Source: Paraburkholderia solitsugae
Lineage (GTDB): Bacteria; Pseudomonadota; Gammaproteobacteria; Burkholderiales; Burkholderiaceae
Direction of reading: 5' to 3'
Assembly: GCF_013177695.1 (NCBI RefSeq)
Contig: NZ_WOEY01000161.1
Coordinates: 1-64,000, forward strand
Length of the DNA: 64,000 nucleotides
Under the pieces are notes generated by a model. The model saw only the letters and a program-made list of their open reading frames with translations, was not told the DNA's origin and did no database searches. This document shows positions 54,737 to 64,000 of this stretch, piece after piece (the stretch's first letter is position 1; the number at the start of each line of letters is the position of its first letter). The position numbers were made by a program, and so were the translations under genes.

Positions 54737-56584
54737 TCAGTCGGCGGCGACGACTTCCAGCAACTCGTCACCAAAGCGGTCGAGTTTGCGGGCGCCCATG
54801 CCCGGAATGCCGCGCAAATCCTCGATGGAATCAGGGCCGTTACGGGCAATTTCGGCCAGCGTGGCGTCGTGGAAGATGACGTAGGCCGGCACGCCGTCGC
54901 TTTTCGCCGTCTCCGTGCGCCAGGCGCGCAGGCGATCCCAGCGGGCACGCTCGCGCGGGCCCATGCCAATCGTCGGATCGGCGCGCTCGCTCGTGCGACC
55001 GGACGACTGCCGGGTGCGGGTGGGCTTCACATAGCGGCGCATCGTGACATTCTGCTCACCCTTCAGCACCGGTTTGCTGGCTTCGGTGAGGACCAGCGAG
55101 CCAAACCCTTCGTGATCGACCGTCAGATAGCCGAACGCTACGAGTTGACGAAATACCGCACGCCACTCAGGCTCCCCGAGCGCCGCGCCGATCCCAAACG
55201 TAGTCAATTTCTCGTGGCCACGCTGCATGATCTTCTCGCTGCGGTTGCCCCGCAGGATATCGATCAGGTGGCCTGCGCCAAAGTGAAAACCACTCGCGCG
55301 CTGGGCGCGGAACACGCAGGACAGCGCCATCTGCGCTTCGCGCGTCGCGTCCCACGTGTCTGGCGGTTCGAGGCAGTTGTCGCAGTTGCCGCACGGCTTG
55401 CTCGACTCGCCGAAATACGCAAGGAGCCGCACCCGCCGGCAGGTCGCCGCTTCACACAGACCGAGCAGCGCATCGAGCTTGCCGGTCTGCACGCGCTTGT
55501 GCGCGTCGTCGGCGTCGGATTCGTCGATCATCTTGCGCTGCTGCACGACGTCGCCCAGACCGTACGCCATCCATGCATTGGCCGGCATGCCGTCGCGCCC
55601 CCCGCGCCCGGTTTCCTGGTAGTAACCTTCAACGCTCTTCGGCAAATCAAGGTGAGCCACAAAGCGTACGTCAGGCTTGTCGATCCCCATACCAAAGGCG
55701 ATCGTTGCGCACATCACGATGCCTTCCTCACGCTGAAACATCTCCTGATGCTTCTGGCGGATTTCGAACTCCATGCCGGCGTGATACGGCAAAGCGCGCA
55801 TCCCCTTCTCTTTCAGCCACTCTGCCGTTTCTTCGACCTTCCGACGCGACAGGCAGTAGACCACGCCGGCGTCGGTCGTGCCGTCCGGCTTCGAGTGTTC
55901 AGCGCGAATGAAGTCGAGCAATTGCGTGCGCGCATTGTCCTTTTCGACGATGCGATAGCGAATGTTCGGGCGATCGAAGCTGGAGACAAAGATGCGCGCC
56001 TCATCGAGCGCGAGACGGTGGATGATTTCGTCACGCGTGATCGCATCGGCGGTCGCGGTGAGTGCGATGCGCGGCACATTCGGAAAGCGCTCGTGCAGCA
56101 CCGACAGCTGAATATATTCAGGCCGGAAATCGTGCCCCCATTGCGACACGCAATGCGCTTCGTCGATGGCGAACAGGCCGATACGCGTGCGTTCGAGCAA
56201 CTCCTGGAAACGGGGCGTCATCAACCGTTCCGGCGCCACGTACAGCAGATCGATTTCGCCTTCGCGCAATGCACGCTCGGTGGCCATGGCTTCCGCGCTC
56301 GACAGCGTCGAATTCAGATACGCGGCGCGCACGCCCACTTCCTTCAACGCGGCGACCTGATCGTGCATCAATGCGATCAGCGGCGACACGACGATCCCCG
56401 CTCCGCAACCTGCCTCGCCGCGCACCAGCGACGGGATCTGATAGCACAACGACTTGCCGCCGCCCGTCGGCATCAGCACGAGGCAATCGCCACCACCGGC
56501 GACGTGCTCGACAATTTCGCCCTGCTGTCCTCTGAACGCGGGGTAACCAAAGACTTCGTTGAGGATTTCGAGCGGACGGGACAT
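54737..56584 (-). CDS. recQ: ATP-dependent DNA helicase RecQ
   Basis: 615 residues. A 3'-5' superfamily 2 helicase of the RecF recombination pathway. Walker A is MPTGGGKSL (38-46), DEAH is at 141-144, and motif VI is YQETGRGGRDG. The RQC domain has the zinc cysteines in CEAATCRRVRLLAYFGES and CGNCDNCLEP, and an HRDC domain (about 540-610, VPAYVIFHDATLAEIA) ends the protein. It lies between rpoC and rpsL on the same strand, an arrangement seen in Burkholderiaceae. Confidence 0.96.
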   Translation of the reverse strand: MSRPLEILNEVFGYPAFRGQQGEIVEHVAGGGDCLVLMPTGGGKSLCYQIPSLVRGEAGCGAGIVVSPLIALMHDQVAALKEVGVRAAYLNSTLSSAEAMATERALREGEIDLLYVAPERLMTPRFQELLERTRIGLFAIDEAHCVSQWGHDFRPEYIQLSVLHERFPNVPRIALTATADAITRDEIIHRLALDEARIFVSSFDRPNIRYRIVEKDNARTQLLDFIRAEHSKPDGTTDAGVVYCLSRRKVEETAEWLKEKGMRALPYHAGMEFEIRQKHQEMFQREEGIVMCATIAFGMGIDKPDVRFVAHLDLPKSVEGYYQETGRGGRDGMPANAWMAYGLGDVVQQRKMIDESDADDAHKRVQTGKLDALLGLCEAATCRRVRLLAYFGESSKPCGNCDNCLEPPDTWDATREAQMALSCVFRAQRASGFHFGAGHLIDILRGNRSEKIMQRGHEKLTTFGIGAALGEPEWRAVFRQLVAFGYLTVDHEGFGSLVLTEASKPVLKGEQNVTMRRYVKPTRTRQSSGRTSERADPTIGMGPRERARWDRLRAWRTETAKSDGVPAYVIFHDATLAEIARNGPDSIEDLRGIPGMGARKLDRFGDELLEVVAAD

Positions 56585-56620
56585 GAATTTGAGAGAAGCA
56601 GCGTAAAGCCGGTGACACGA

Positions 56621-56626
56621 ATTTTA
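56621..56626 (-). promoter_or_regulatory. Candidate extended -10 of recQ
   Basis: TGG-TAAAAT on the minus strand, 37 bases upstream of the recQ start, fits an extended -10. There is no good -35. Confidence 0.35.
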
Positions 56627-56714
56627 CCAACGCATTCGTGCTGCGCCCGCGCTTTGCGGCAACGTTAGCCGTTCGGCCGACGAATCCACAAAAAACGCAC
56701 AAAAGTGAGGCGCA

Positions 56715-56747
56715 TAAAAAAGCCGCTCAGTCGAAACTGAGCGGCTT
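56715..56747 (-). terminator. Terminator of rpoBC
   Basis: AAGCCGCTCAG (56720-56730) pairs 11/11 with CTGAGCGGCTT (56737-56747), loop TCGAAA, then T residues on the minus strand. It lies 39 bases after the rpoC stop and isolates recQ. Confidence 0.92.
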
Positions 56748-56786
56748 CGCTGGCTGTTGAGCCCAAGCGGCTTGCGCCGCCGGGAC

Positions 56787-59700
56787 TTACTCGCCTGAGT
56801 GCTGCTGTTCGGCGGCCGGGGTTTCCGGCGTACCGAATTCGAACGACTCTTCCGCTGCGATCTGATCGAAACGCTCGCGGTCGGACAGTTCCTTGCTCTT
56901 GCGTGCCTTGTGGAACGCGAGACCCGTACCAGCCGGAATCAGACGACCAACGATCACGTTTTCCTTCAGCCCGCGCAGATCGTCGCGCTTGCCCATGATC
57001 GCCGCTTCGGTCAGCACGCGAGTCGTTTCCTGGAACGACGCCGCGGAGATGAACGAATCGGTCGACAGCGATGCCTTCGTGATACCGAGCAGCACGTTGT
57101 CGTAGGTTGCCGGGATCTTGTCTTCCGCAGCCATCCGGTCGTTCTCGTCGAGCATATCCGAGCGCTCGACTTGTTCGCCCATGATGAAGCGCGTGTCACC
57201 GTTATCGACGATCTGCACGCGGCGCAGCATCTGACGGACGATCACTTCAATGTGCTTGTCATTGATCTTCACGCCCTGCAGACGATACACGTCCTGCACT
57301 TCGTCCACGATGTAGCGCGCCAACGCTTCGACGCCCTGCAAACGCAGAATGTCGTGCGGATCAGCCGGCCCGTCGACAATCATTTCGCCCTTGTTGACGA
57401 CCTGACCATCGTGCACCAGAACCTGCTTTTCCTTCGCGATCAGGAACTCGTGCTGATTGCCTTCGAGGTCCGTGATAACGAGACGCTGCTTGCCCTTCGT
57501 GTCCTTACCGAACGACGTCGTGCCCGTGACTTCCGCCAGAATGCCGGCGTCCTTCGGCGAGCGCGCTTCGAACAGTTCGGCCACACGCGGCAGACCACCG
57601 GTAATGTCACGCGTCTTCTGCGATTCAACGGGGATACGTGCCAGCACTTCACCGACCTGCACTTGCTGACCGTCCTTCACGGTGATCAGTGCGCCGACCT
57701 GGAAGCCGATCTGCACCGAGTGCTCGGTGTTCGGGATCTTGACTTCTTCGCCGTTCGCGTCGAGCAGCTTGACCTGCGGACGCACCGTCTTCGACGCTTG
57801 CGAACCGCGGCGCTTCACGTCGATCACGACCAGCGTCGAGAGACCCGTCACATCGTCGATCTGCTTGGCAACCGTCACGCCTTCTTCGACGTTTTCGAAC
57901 TTCACCGTACCACCGTACTCGGTGATGATCGGACGCGTCATCGGATCCCACGTCGCCAGTTGCGTGCCGGCCTTGATCTGCGCGCCGTCCAGTTGCAACA
58001 GCGTCGCGCCGTACGGCACCTTGTGACGTTCACGCTCGCGGCCGTGGTCGTCGGTGATCATCGCTTCGCCCGAACGCGAAATGACGATCTGCTCGCCCTT
58101 CGCATTGGTGACGTAACGCATGGTCGCCGTGAAACGCACCGTACCGTTCGACTTGGCTTCAACCGACGAAGCCACTGCTGCACGCGATGCCGCACCACCG
58201 ATGTGGAACGTACGCATCGTGAGCTGCGTGCCCGGTTCACCGATCGACTGAGCAGCGATCACGCCGACTGCTTCACCGACGTTGACCGACGAGCCACGAC
58301 CCAGGTCGCGGCCATAGCAGGCTGCGCACAGACCGTAGCGCGTTTCGCAAGTCAGCGGCGTACGGACGCGCACTTCGTCGATGCCGAGGCGTTCGATTTC
58401 TTCGACCGCGTCTTCGTCGAGCAACGTGCCCGTTTCGTACAGCGTTTCCTGCGATTCCGGATTGACGACGTCAGCCACCGTCACGCGACCCAGGATACGG
58501 TCACGCAGCGCTTCGACGACTTCACCGCCTTCGACCAACGCCTTCATGGCAACGCCGTTGGACGTACCGCAATCGTCCTCGACCACCACCAGATCCTGCG
58601 TCACGTCGACGAGACGACGCGTCAGGTAACCCGAGTTTGCCGTCTTCAGTGCCGTATCAGCCAGACCCTTACGTGCACCGTGGGTCGAGATGAAGTACTG
58701 CAACACGTTCAGGCCTTCACGGAAGTTCGCCGTGATCGGCGTCTCGATGATCGAGCCGTCCGGCTTCGCCATCAGGCCACGCATACCGGCCAGCTGACGA
58801 ATCTGAACTGCGGAACCACGAGCACCCGAGTCCGCCATCATGTAGATGGAGTTGAACGATTCCTGACGCGTTTCGTTGCCGTCGCGATCGACCACCGGTT
58901 CCGTCGACAGCTGTTCCATCATCGCCTTGCCGACCGCTTCCGACGTTGCCGACCAGATGTCGACCACGTTGTTGTAGCGCTCTTGCGACGTGACGAGACC
59001 CGACATGTACTGACGGTCGTATTCCTTCACCTTCTTGGCTGCATCGCCGACGATCTGTTCTTTCTGCGGCGGCACGAGCATGTCGTCGACGCAGATCGAG
59101 ATACCGGCGCGCGTTGCCAGACGGAAACCCGACTGCATCAACTGGTCGGCGAAAATCACCGTTTCACGCAGACCGCACTTGCGGAATGCGGTGTTGATCA
59201 GACGCGAGATTTCCTTCTTCTTCAGCGGCTTGTTCAGCACCGAGAACGGCAGGCCCGGCGGCAGAATTTCCGACAGGATCGAACGGCCGACGGTCGTCGC
59301 GTACAGCGTGATCTTCGGCACGAATGCCGGCGCACCTTCCGACTTGTCTTCGTTGTGGACCATTTCCGTGATCCGCACGTTGACGCGCGAGGCCAGCTCG
59401 ACTTCCTTGTTCTCGTAAGCACGCAGTGCTTCCGACACGCCGGTGAACGTCAGGCCTTCGCCCTTGGCGTTCACTGCTTCACGCGTCGCGTAGTACAGGC
59501 CGAGCACGATATCCTGCGACGGCACGATCGACGGATCGCCGTTGGCCGGGAACAGGATGTTGTTCGACGCCAGCATCAGCGTACGCGCTTCCATCTGCGC
59601 TTCGAGCGACAGCGGCACGTGCACAGCCATCTGGTCACCGTCGAAGTCGGCGTTGAACGCCGCGCAAACGAGCGGGTGCAGCTGGATAGCCTTACCTTCG

Positions 59701-61025
59701 ATCAGCACCGGCTCGAAAGCCTGAATGCCAAGACGGTGCAGCGTCGGCGCACGGTTCAGCATGACCGGATGCTCGCGGATCACCTCTTCCAGGATGTCCC
59801 ACACCACCGGCGTCTGGTTCTCGACTTCCTTCTTCGCAGCCTTGATGGTGGTAGCGACACCCATCACTTCGAGCTTGTTGAAGATGAACGGCTTGAACAG
59901 TTCGAGCGCCATCAGCTTCGGCAGACCGCACTGATGCAGCTTGAGCGTCGGGCCGACCACGATCACCGAACGGCCCGAGTAGTCCACGCGCTTACCGAGC
60001 AAGTTCTGACGGAAACGACCGCCCTTACCCTTGATCATGTCAGCGAGCGACTTCAGCGGACGCTTGTTCGCGCCGGTCATGGCCTTACCGCGACGACCGT
60101 TGTCGAGCAGCGAATCGACGGCTTCCTGCAACATCCGCTTTTCGTTGCGGACGATGATTTCAGGCGCCTTCAGTTCGAGCAGACGCTTCAACCGGTTGTT
60201 ACGGTTGATCACGCGGCGATACAGGTCGTTCAGGTCCGACGTCGCGAAGCGGCCGCCGTCCAGCGGCACCAGCGGACGCAGTTCCGGCGGCAGCACCGGC
60301 AGCACTTCGAGCACCATCCAGTCAGGCTTGATGCCCGAACGCTGGAAAGCCTCGAGCACCTTCAGGCGCTTCGCGTACTTCTTGATCTTCGCTTCCGAAC
60401 CCGTGTTCTTGAGTTCGGTGCGCAGCATCTCGACCTGCTCGTCGATGTTGATCGCGCGCAGCAGTTCGCGAACGCCTTCCGCGCCCATCTCGGCACGGAA
60501 TTCGTCACCGTACTCTTCGACCTTGTTGTAGTAATCCTCTTCCGTCATGATCTGCCGCGCTTTCAGCGGCGTCATGCCCGGATCGATCACCACGTAGGCT
60601 TCGAAGTACAGCACGCGCTCGATGTCGCGCAGCGTCATGTCGAGCACCATGCCCAGACGCGACGGCAGCGACTTCAGGAACCAGATGTGAGCGACCGGCG
60701 AGGCCAACTCAATGTGGCCCATCCGTTCGCGACGCACCTTGGCGAGCGTCACTTCGACGCCGCACTTTTCACAGATCACGCCACGATGCTTCAGGCGCTT
60801 GTACTTGCCGCAAAGGCATTCGTAGTCTTTGATCGGCCCGAAGATCTTCGCGCAGAACAAACCATCGCGTTCCGGCTTGAACGTCCGGTAGTTGATGGTT
60901 TCCGGCTTCTTGACTTCACCGAACGACCACGAACGGATCTTGTCTGGCGAGGCCAGACCGATCTTGATCGCGTCAAAAACTTCAGGCTGTTGGACTTGCT
61001 TGAATAGATCGAGCAGAGCTTTCAT
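56787..61025 (-). CDS. rpoC: DNA-directed RNA polymerase beta' subunit
   Basis: 1412 residues. The N-terminal zinc ribbon has cysteines in YECLCGKYKRLKHRGVICEKCGVEV. The catalytic Mg is held by the aspartates of NADFDGDQMAVH (about residue 458-469). A second zinc site uses CETRYGLCAACYG. The bridge helix and trigger loop regions (GARGSAVQIRQLAGMRGLMAKPDG; TMRTFHIGGAASR) are complete. It starts 21 bases after rpoB. Confidence 0.98.
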   Translation of the reverse strand: MKALLDLFKQVQQPEVFDAIKIGLASPDKIRSWSFGEVKKPETINYRTFKPERDGLFCAKIFGPIKDYECLCGKYKRLKHRGVICEKCGVEVTLAKVRRERMGHIELASPVAHIWFLKSLPSRLGMVLDMTLRDIERVLYFEAYVVIDPGMTPLKARQIMTEEDYYNKVEEYGDEFRAEMGAEGVRELLRAINIDEQVEMLRTELKNTGSEAKIKKYAKRLKVLEAFQRSGIKPDWMVLEVLPVLPPELRPLVPLDGGRFATSDLNDLYRRVINRNNRLKRLLELKAPEIIVRNEKRMLQEAVDSLLDNGRRGKAMTGANKRPLKSLADMIKGKGGRFRQNLLGKRVDYSGRSVIVVGPTLKLHQCGLPKLMALELFKPFIFNKLEVMGVATTIKAAKKEVENQTPVVWDILEEVIREHPVMLNRAPTLHRLGIQAFEPVLIEGKAIQLHPLVCAAFNADFDGDQMAVHVPLSLEAQMEARTLMLASNNILFPANGDPSIVPSQDIVLGLYYATREAVNAKGEGLTFTGVSEALRAYENKEVELASRVNVRITEMVHNEDKSEGAPAFVPKITLYATTVGRSILSEILPPGLPFSVLNKPLKKKEISRLINTAFRKCGLRETVIFADQLMQSGFRLATRAGISICVDDMLVPPQKEQIVGDAAKKVKEYDRQYMSGLVTSQERYNNVVDIWSATSEAVGKAMMEQLSTEPVVDRDGNETRQESFNSIYMMADSGARGSAVQIRQLAGMRGLMAKPDGSIIETPITANFREGLNVLQYFISTHGARKGLADTALKTANSGYLTRRLVDVTQDLVVVEDDCGTSNGVAMKALVEGGEVVEALRDRILGRVTVADVVNPESQETLYETGTLLDEDAVEEIERLGIDEVRVRTPLTCETRYGLCAACYGRDLGRGSSVNVGEAVGVIAAQSIGEPGTQLTMRTFHIGGAASRAAVASSVEAKSNGTVRFTATMRYVTNAKGEQIVISRSGEAMITDDHGRERERHKVPYGATLLQLDGAQIKAGTQLATWDPMTRPIITEYGGTVKFENVEEGVTVAKQIDDVTGLSTLVVIDVKRRGSQASKTVRPQVKLLDANGEEVKIPNTEHSVQIGFQVGALITVKDGQQVQVGEVLARIPVESQKTRDITGGLPRVAELFEARSPKDAGILAEVTGTTSFGKDTKGKQRLVITDLEGNQHEFLIAKEKQVLVHDGQVVNKGEMIVDGPADPHDILRLQGVEALARYIVDEVQDVYRLQGVKINDKHIEVIVRQMLRRVQIVDNGDTRFIMGEQVERSDMLDENDRMAAEDKIPATYDNVLLGITKASLSTDSFISAASFQETTRVLTEAAIMGKRDDLRGLKENVIVGRLIPAGTGLAFHKARKSKELSDRERFDQIAAEESFEFGTPETPAAEQQHSGE

Positions 61026-61046
61026 TGCTTTCTCTCCGTAGTCCGA

Positions 61047-64000
61047 TTAGTTGCGGTCGAGGTCGATGTCGATACCGAGCGAGCGGATTTCCTTCACGAG
61101 CACGTTGAAGGATTCCGGCATGCCGGCGTCAATCACGTGATCACCCTTGACCAGGTTCTCATACACCTTGGTCCGGCCCGCCACGTCATCCGACTTCACC
61201 GTCAGCATTTCTTGCAACACGTACGATGCGCCGTACGCTTCGAGCGCCCACACTTCCATTTCACCGAAACGCTGGCCACCAAACTGCGCCTTACCGCCCA
61301 ACGGCTGCTGCGTGACGAGCGAGTACGGGCCCGTGGAACGCGCGTGCATCTTGTCGTCGACCAAGTGGTGCAGTTTCAGGTAGTGCATGTAACCGACAGT
61401 CACCGTACGCTCGAACATCTCACCCGTGCGGCCGTCATACAGACGCACCTGGTTCTTCGACGGCGTCATGCCGAGGTTCTTCGCGATGTCGTCCGGGAAT
61501 GCGAGATCCAGCGCGCGCGACATTTCTTCTTCCGTCGCACCGTCGAACACCGGCGTGGCAAACGGAACGCCTTCGCGCAGGTTCTTCGCCAGTTCGACGA
61601 TTTCGTCGTCCGTGAAGCTGTCCAGCTCTTCAGCACGGCCCGACTCGTTGTAGATCTTGGTCAGGAATTCGCGCAGTTCAGCGATCTTCGCCTGACGTTG
61701 CAGCATTTCTGCAATACGCCAGCCGAGACCCTTCGCGGCCCAACCCAGATGCACTTCGAGAACCTGACCCACGTTCATCCGCGACGGCACGCCGAGCGGG
61801 TTAAGCACGACGTCAGCAGGACGGCCATCGGCCATGTACGGCATGTCTTCGATCGGAACGATCTTCGACACCACGCCCTTGTTACCGTGACGGCCGGCCA
61901 TCTTGTCGCCAGGCTGCAGACGACGCTTCACAGCCAGATACACCTTGACCATCTTCAGCACGCCCGGCGGCAGTTCGTCGCCTTGCGTGAGCTTCTTGCG
62001 CTTTTCTTCGAACGCCAGATCGAACTGGTGACGCTTCTGTTCGATCGAGTCCTTGATCGCTTCGAGCTGTGCCGCTGCTTCTTCGTCCGCGAGGCGGATG
62101 TCGAACCAGTGGTAGTGGTCGAGATCTTCCAGGTAAGCCTGTTCGATCTTCGTACCCTTCGCGAGCTTCTTCGGACCGCCGTTCGCGACCTTGCCGGTCA
62201 ACATACGTGCGAGACGCTGGAATGCATCGCCTTCCACGATACGCAACTGGTCGTTCAGGTCGAGGCGATAACGCTTCAGTTCATCGTCGATGATCTGTTG
62301 CGCACGCTTGTCGCGCTGAATGCCTTCACGTGTGAACACTTGCACGTCGATGACCGTGCCGCTCATGCCCGACGGCACGCGCAGCGACGTATCTTTCACG
62401 TCCGAAGCCTTTTCACCGAAGATCGCGCGCAGCAGCTTTTCTTCCGGCGTCAGCTGGGTTTCGCCCTTCGGCGTGACCTTACCGACCAGCACGTCGCCTG
62501 CTTCGACTTCAGCGCCGATGTAGACGATGCCCGACTCGTCGAGACGGCCGAGTTGCACTTCAGCCAGGTTCGAGATGTCGCGCGTGATTTCTTCCGGTCC
62601 GAGCTTCGTATCGCGAGCTACGACGTTCAGTTCTTCGATGTGGATCGACGTGTAACGATCGTCAGCAACCACCTTCTCCGAGATCAAGATCGAATCTTCG
62701 AAGTTGTAGCCGTTCCACGGCATGAACGCGACCAGCATGTTCTGGCCGAGAGCCAGTTCGCCGAGGTCGGTCGATGCACCGTCAGCCAGCACGTCGCCAC
62801 GCGACACGATGTCGCCGACCTTCACGATCGGGCGCTGGTTGATGTTCGTGTTCTGGTTCGAACGCGTGTACTTGATCAGGTTGTAGATGTCCACGCCGAC
62901 GTCGCCAGCAACGGCTTCATCATCGTTCACGCGAATCACCATACGGCCTGCGTCGACGTAATCGACCACACCACCGCGGAATGCCTGAACCGTCGTACCC
63001 GAGTCGACTGCCACCGTGCGTTCGATACCCGTACCGACCACGGCCTTTTCAGGACGCAGACACGGCACAGCCTGACGCTGCATGTTCGAACCCATCAATG
63101 CGCGGTTCGCGTCATCGTGCTCGAGGAACGGAATCAGCGAGGCTGCCACCGATACGATCTGCGACGGCGCCACGTCCATGTACTGGATGCGGTCCGGCGT
63201 GACCATCAGCGTTTCGCCTGCTTCACGCGACGACACCAGTTCGTCGGTCAGCGAGCCGTCGGCAGCAACCGCCGCGTTCGCCTGAGCGATCACGTAACGG
63301 CCTTCTTCGATCGCCGACAGATAGTCGATCTGATCGGTCACCTTGCTGTCCACCACCTTGCGATACGGCGTTTCGAGGAAGCCGTATTCGTTCAGGTGAG
63401 CGTACAGAGCCAGCGAGTTGATCAGGCCGATGTTCGGACCTTCCGGCGTTTCAATCGGGCACACACGGCCGTAGTGGGTCGGGTGCACGTCACGAACTTC
63501 AAAGCCAGCGCGCTCACGCGTCAACCCGCCCGGGCCAAGTGCCGAAACACGGCGCTTGTGGGTGATTTCCGACAGCGGGTTGGTCTGGTCCATAAACTGC
63601 GACAGCTGCGACGAACCGAAGAACTCGCGAATCGCCGACGAAATCGGCTTCGAGTTGATCAGATCGTGCGGCATCAGGTTTTCGCTTTCGGCCTGGCCGA
63701 GGCGTTCCTTCACAGCACGTTCGACACGCACGAGACCTGCGCGGAACTGGTTTTCCGCCAGTTCGCCGACACAACGCACACGACGATTGCCCAAGTGGTC
63801 GATGTCGTCCACTTCGCCCTTGCCGTTACGCAGTTCGACCAGGATCTTGATCGTGGCGAGGATGTCGTCGTCTTGCAGCGTCATCGGACCGACGATTTCG
63901 TCGCGACCGACACGGCGGTTGAACTTCATACGACCCACCTTGGACAGGTCGTATGCGTCTTCGCTGTAGAACAGACGGTTGAACAGCGCCTCGACCGCTT
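61047..64000 (-). CDS. rpoB: DNA-directed RNA polymerase beta subunit (5' part outside window)
   Basis: About 984 C-terminal residues are present; the frame is open to the right edge (VEALFNRLFYSEDAYDLSKVG before GRMKFNRRVG), and roughly 380 N-terminal residues lie beyond. The rifampicin cluster reads SSQLSQFMDQTNPLSEITHKRRVSALGPGGL, with the sensitive-type D, H and S at the usual positions. Other markers: GDKMAGRHGNKGVVSKI and LGGKAQFGGQRFGEMEVWALEAYGA. It is co-transcribed with rpoC. Confidence 0.98.
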   Translation of the reverse strand, partial: AVEALFNRLFYSEDAYDLSKVGRMKFNRRVGRDEIVGPMTLQDDDILATIKILVELRNGKGEVDDIDHLGNRRVRCVGELAENQFRAGLVRVERAVKERLGQAESENLMPHDLINSKPISSAIREFFGSSQLSQFMDQTNPLSEITHKRRVSALGPGGLTRERAGFEVRDVHPTHYGRVCPIETPEGPNIGLINSLALYAHLNEYGFLETPYRKVVDSKVTDQIDYLSAIEEGRYVIAQANAAVAADGSLTDELVSSREAGETLMVTPDRIQYMDVAPSQIVSVAASLIPFLEHDDANRALMGSNMQRQAVPCLRPEKAVVGTGIERTVAVDSGTTVQAFRGGVVDYVDAGRMVIRVNDDEAVAGDVGVDIYNLIKYTRSNQNTNINQRPIVKVGDIVSRGDVLADGASTDLGELALGQNMLVAFMPWNGYNFEDSILISEKVVADDRYTSIHIEELNVVARDTKLGPEEITRDISNLAEVQLGRLDESGIVYIGAEVEAGDVLVGKVTPKGETQLTPEEKLLRAIFGEKASDVKDTSLRVPSGMSGTVIDVQVFTREGIQRDKRAQQIIDDELKRYRLDLNDQLRIVEGDAFQRLARMLTGKVANGGPKKLAKGTKIEQAYLEDLDHYHWFDIRLADEEAAAQLEAIKDSIEQKRHQFDLAFEEKRKKLTQGDELPPGVLKMVKVYLAVKRRLQPGDKMAGRHGNKGVVSKIVPIEDMPYMADGRPADVVLNPLGVPSRMNVGQVLEVHLGWAAKGLGWRIAEMLQRQAKIAELREFLTKIYNESGRAEELDSFTDDEIVELAKNLREGVPFATPVFDGATEEEMSRALDLAFPDDIAKNLGMTPSKNQVRLYDGRTGEMFERTVTVGYMHYLKLHHLVDDKMHARSTGPYSLVTQQPLGGKAQFGGQRFGEMEVWALEAYGASYVLQEMLTVKSDDVAGRTKVYENLVKGDHVIDAGMPESFNVLVKEIRSLGIDIDLDRN

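Noticed and set aside
56799..61007. A 1402-codon plus-strand open frame opposite rpoC
   Set aside because: It mirrors the rpoC reading frame and its composition (Arg, His, Asp, Leu and Val rich) is that of an antisense shadow in high-GC DNA. rpoC itself is certain.

Overview
The window is high-GC chromosomal DNA of a beta-proteobacterium of the family Burkholderiaceae, most likely Paraburkholderia. The support is the gene order rpoB-rpoC-recQ-rpsL-rpsG-fusA-tuf-rpsJ plus S10/spc/alpha clusters, the pil-aroK-aroB-dgt-gltBD order, protein sequences that look Burkholderia-like from memory, and the pairs msrP/msrQ, resB/ccsB and cutA/dsbD. No database search was possible.

Layout. 1-2.9 kb: the last 28 codons of an ISL3-like transposase, then an MFS transporter and a D-amino-acid dehydrogenase, closed by a strong terminator. 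3-9.6 kb: gltD and gltB (glutamate synthase) on the minus strand, with an unusual nested hairpin at their 3' end. 9.7-12.1 kb: a small accessory stretch holding a REP-associated transposase homologue without its catalytic residues, an OmpW porin and a DUF883 membrane protein. 12.2-19.6 kb (minus strand): type IV pilus assembly genes pilM, pilN, a fused pilO/pilP and pilQ, then aroK, aroB and dgt. The pil genes overlap by ATGA or TGATG junctions. 19.9-34.7 kb: penicillin-binding protein 1A, cyaY, lptM-lysA, msrPQ, resB-ccsB, a cytochrome c4-like protein, engB, hemB and cutA-dsbD.

35.2-54.5 kb (minus strand): 28 ribosomal protein genes together with secY, infA, rpoA, tuf and fusA. Several intergenic gaps in this cluster hold strong hairpins. 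Two of these hairpins contain a sigma-70 promoter on the same strand, at the spc position (rpsQ/rplN) and between rpsJ and rplC. 54.7-64 kb: recQ, then rpoC and rpoB, with rpoB running off the right edge. The RNA polymerase beta, beta', and alpha subunits, the elongation factors, IF1, the translocon and most ribosomal proteins are therefore encoded together, read right to left.

No tRNA, rRNA, CRISPR array, prophage or complete insertion sequence was seen, and I found no clear new multigene system. The best leads are the covarying nested hairpin at 3.05-3.13 kb, the catalytically vacant RAYT homologue, the PilO-PilP fusion with an AMIN-less PilQ, and the promoter-in-hairpin modules of the ribosomal cluster.
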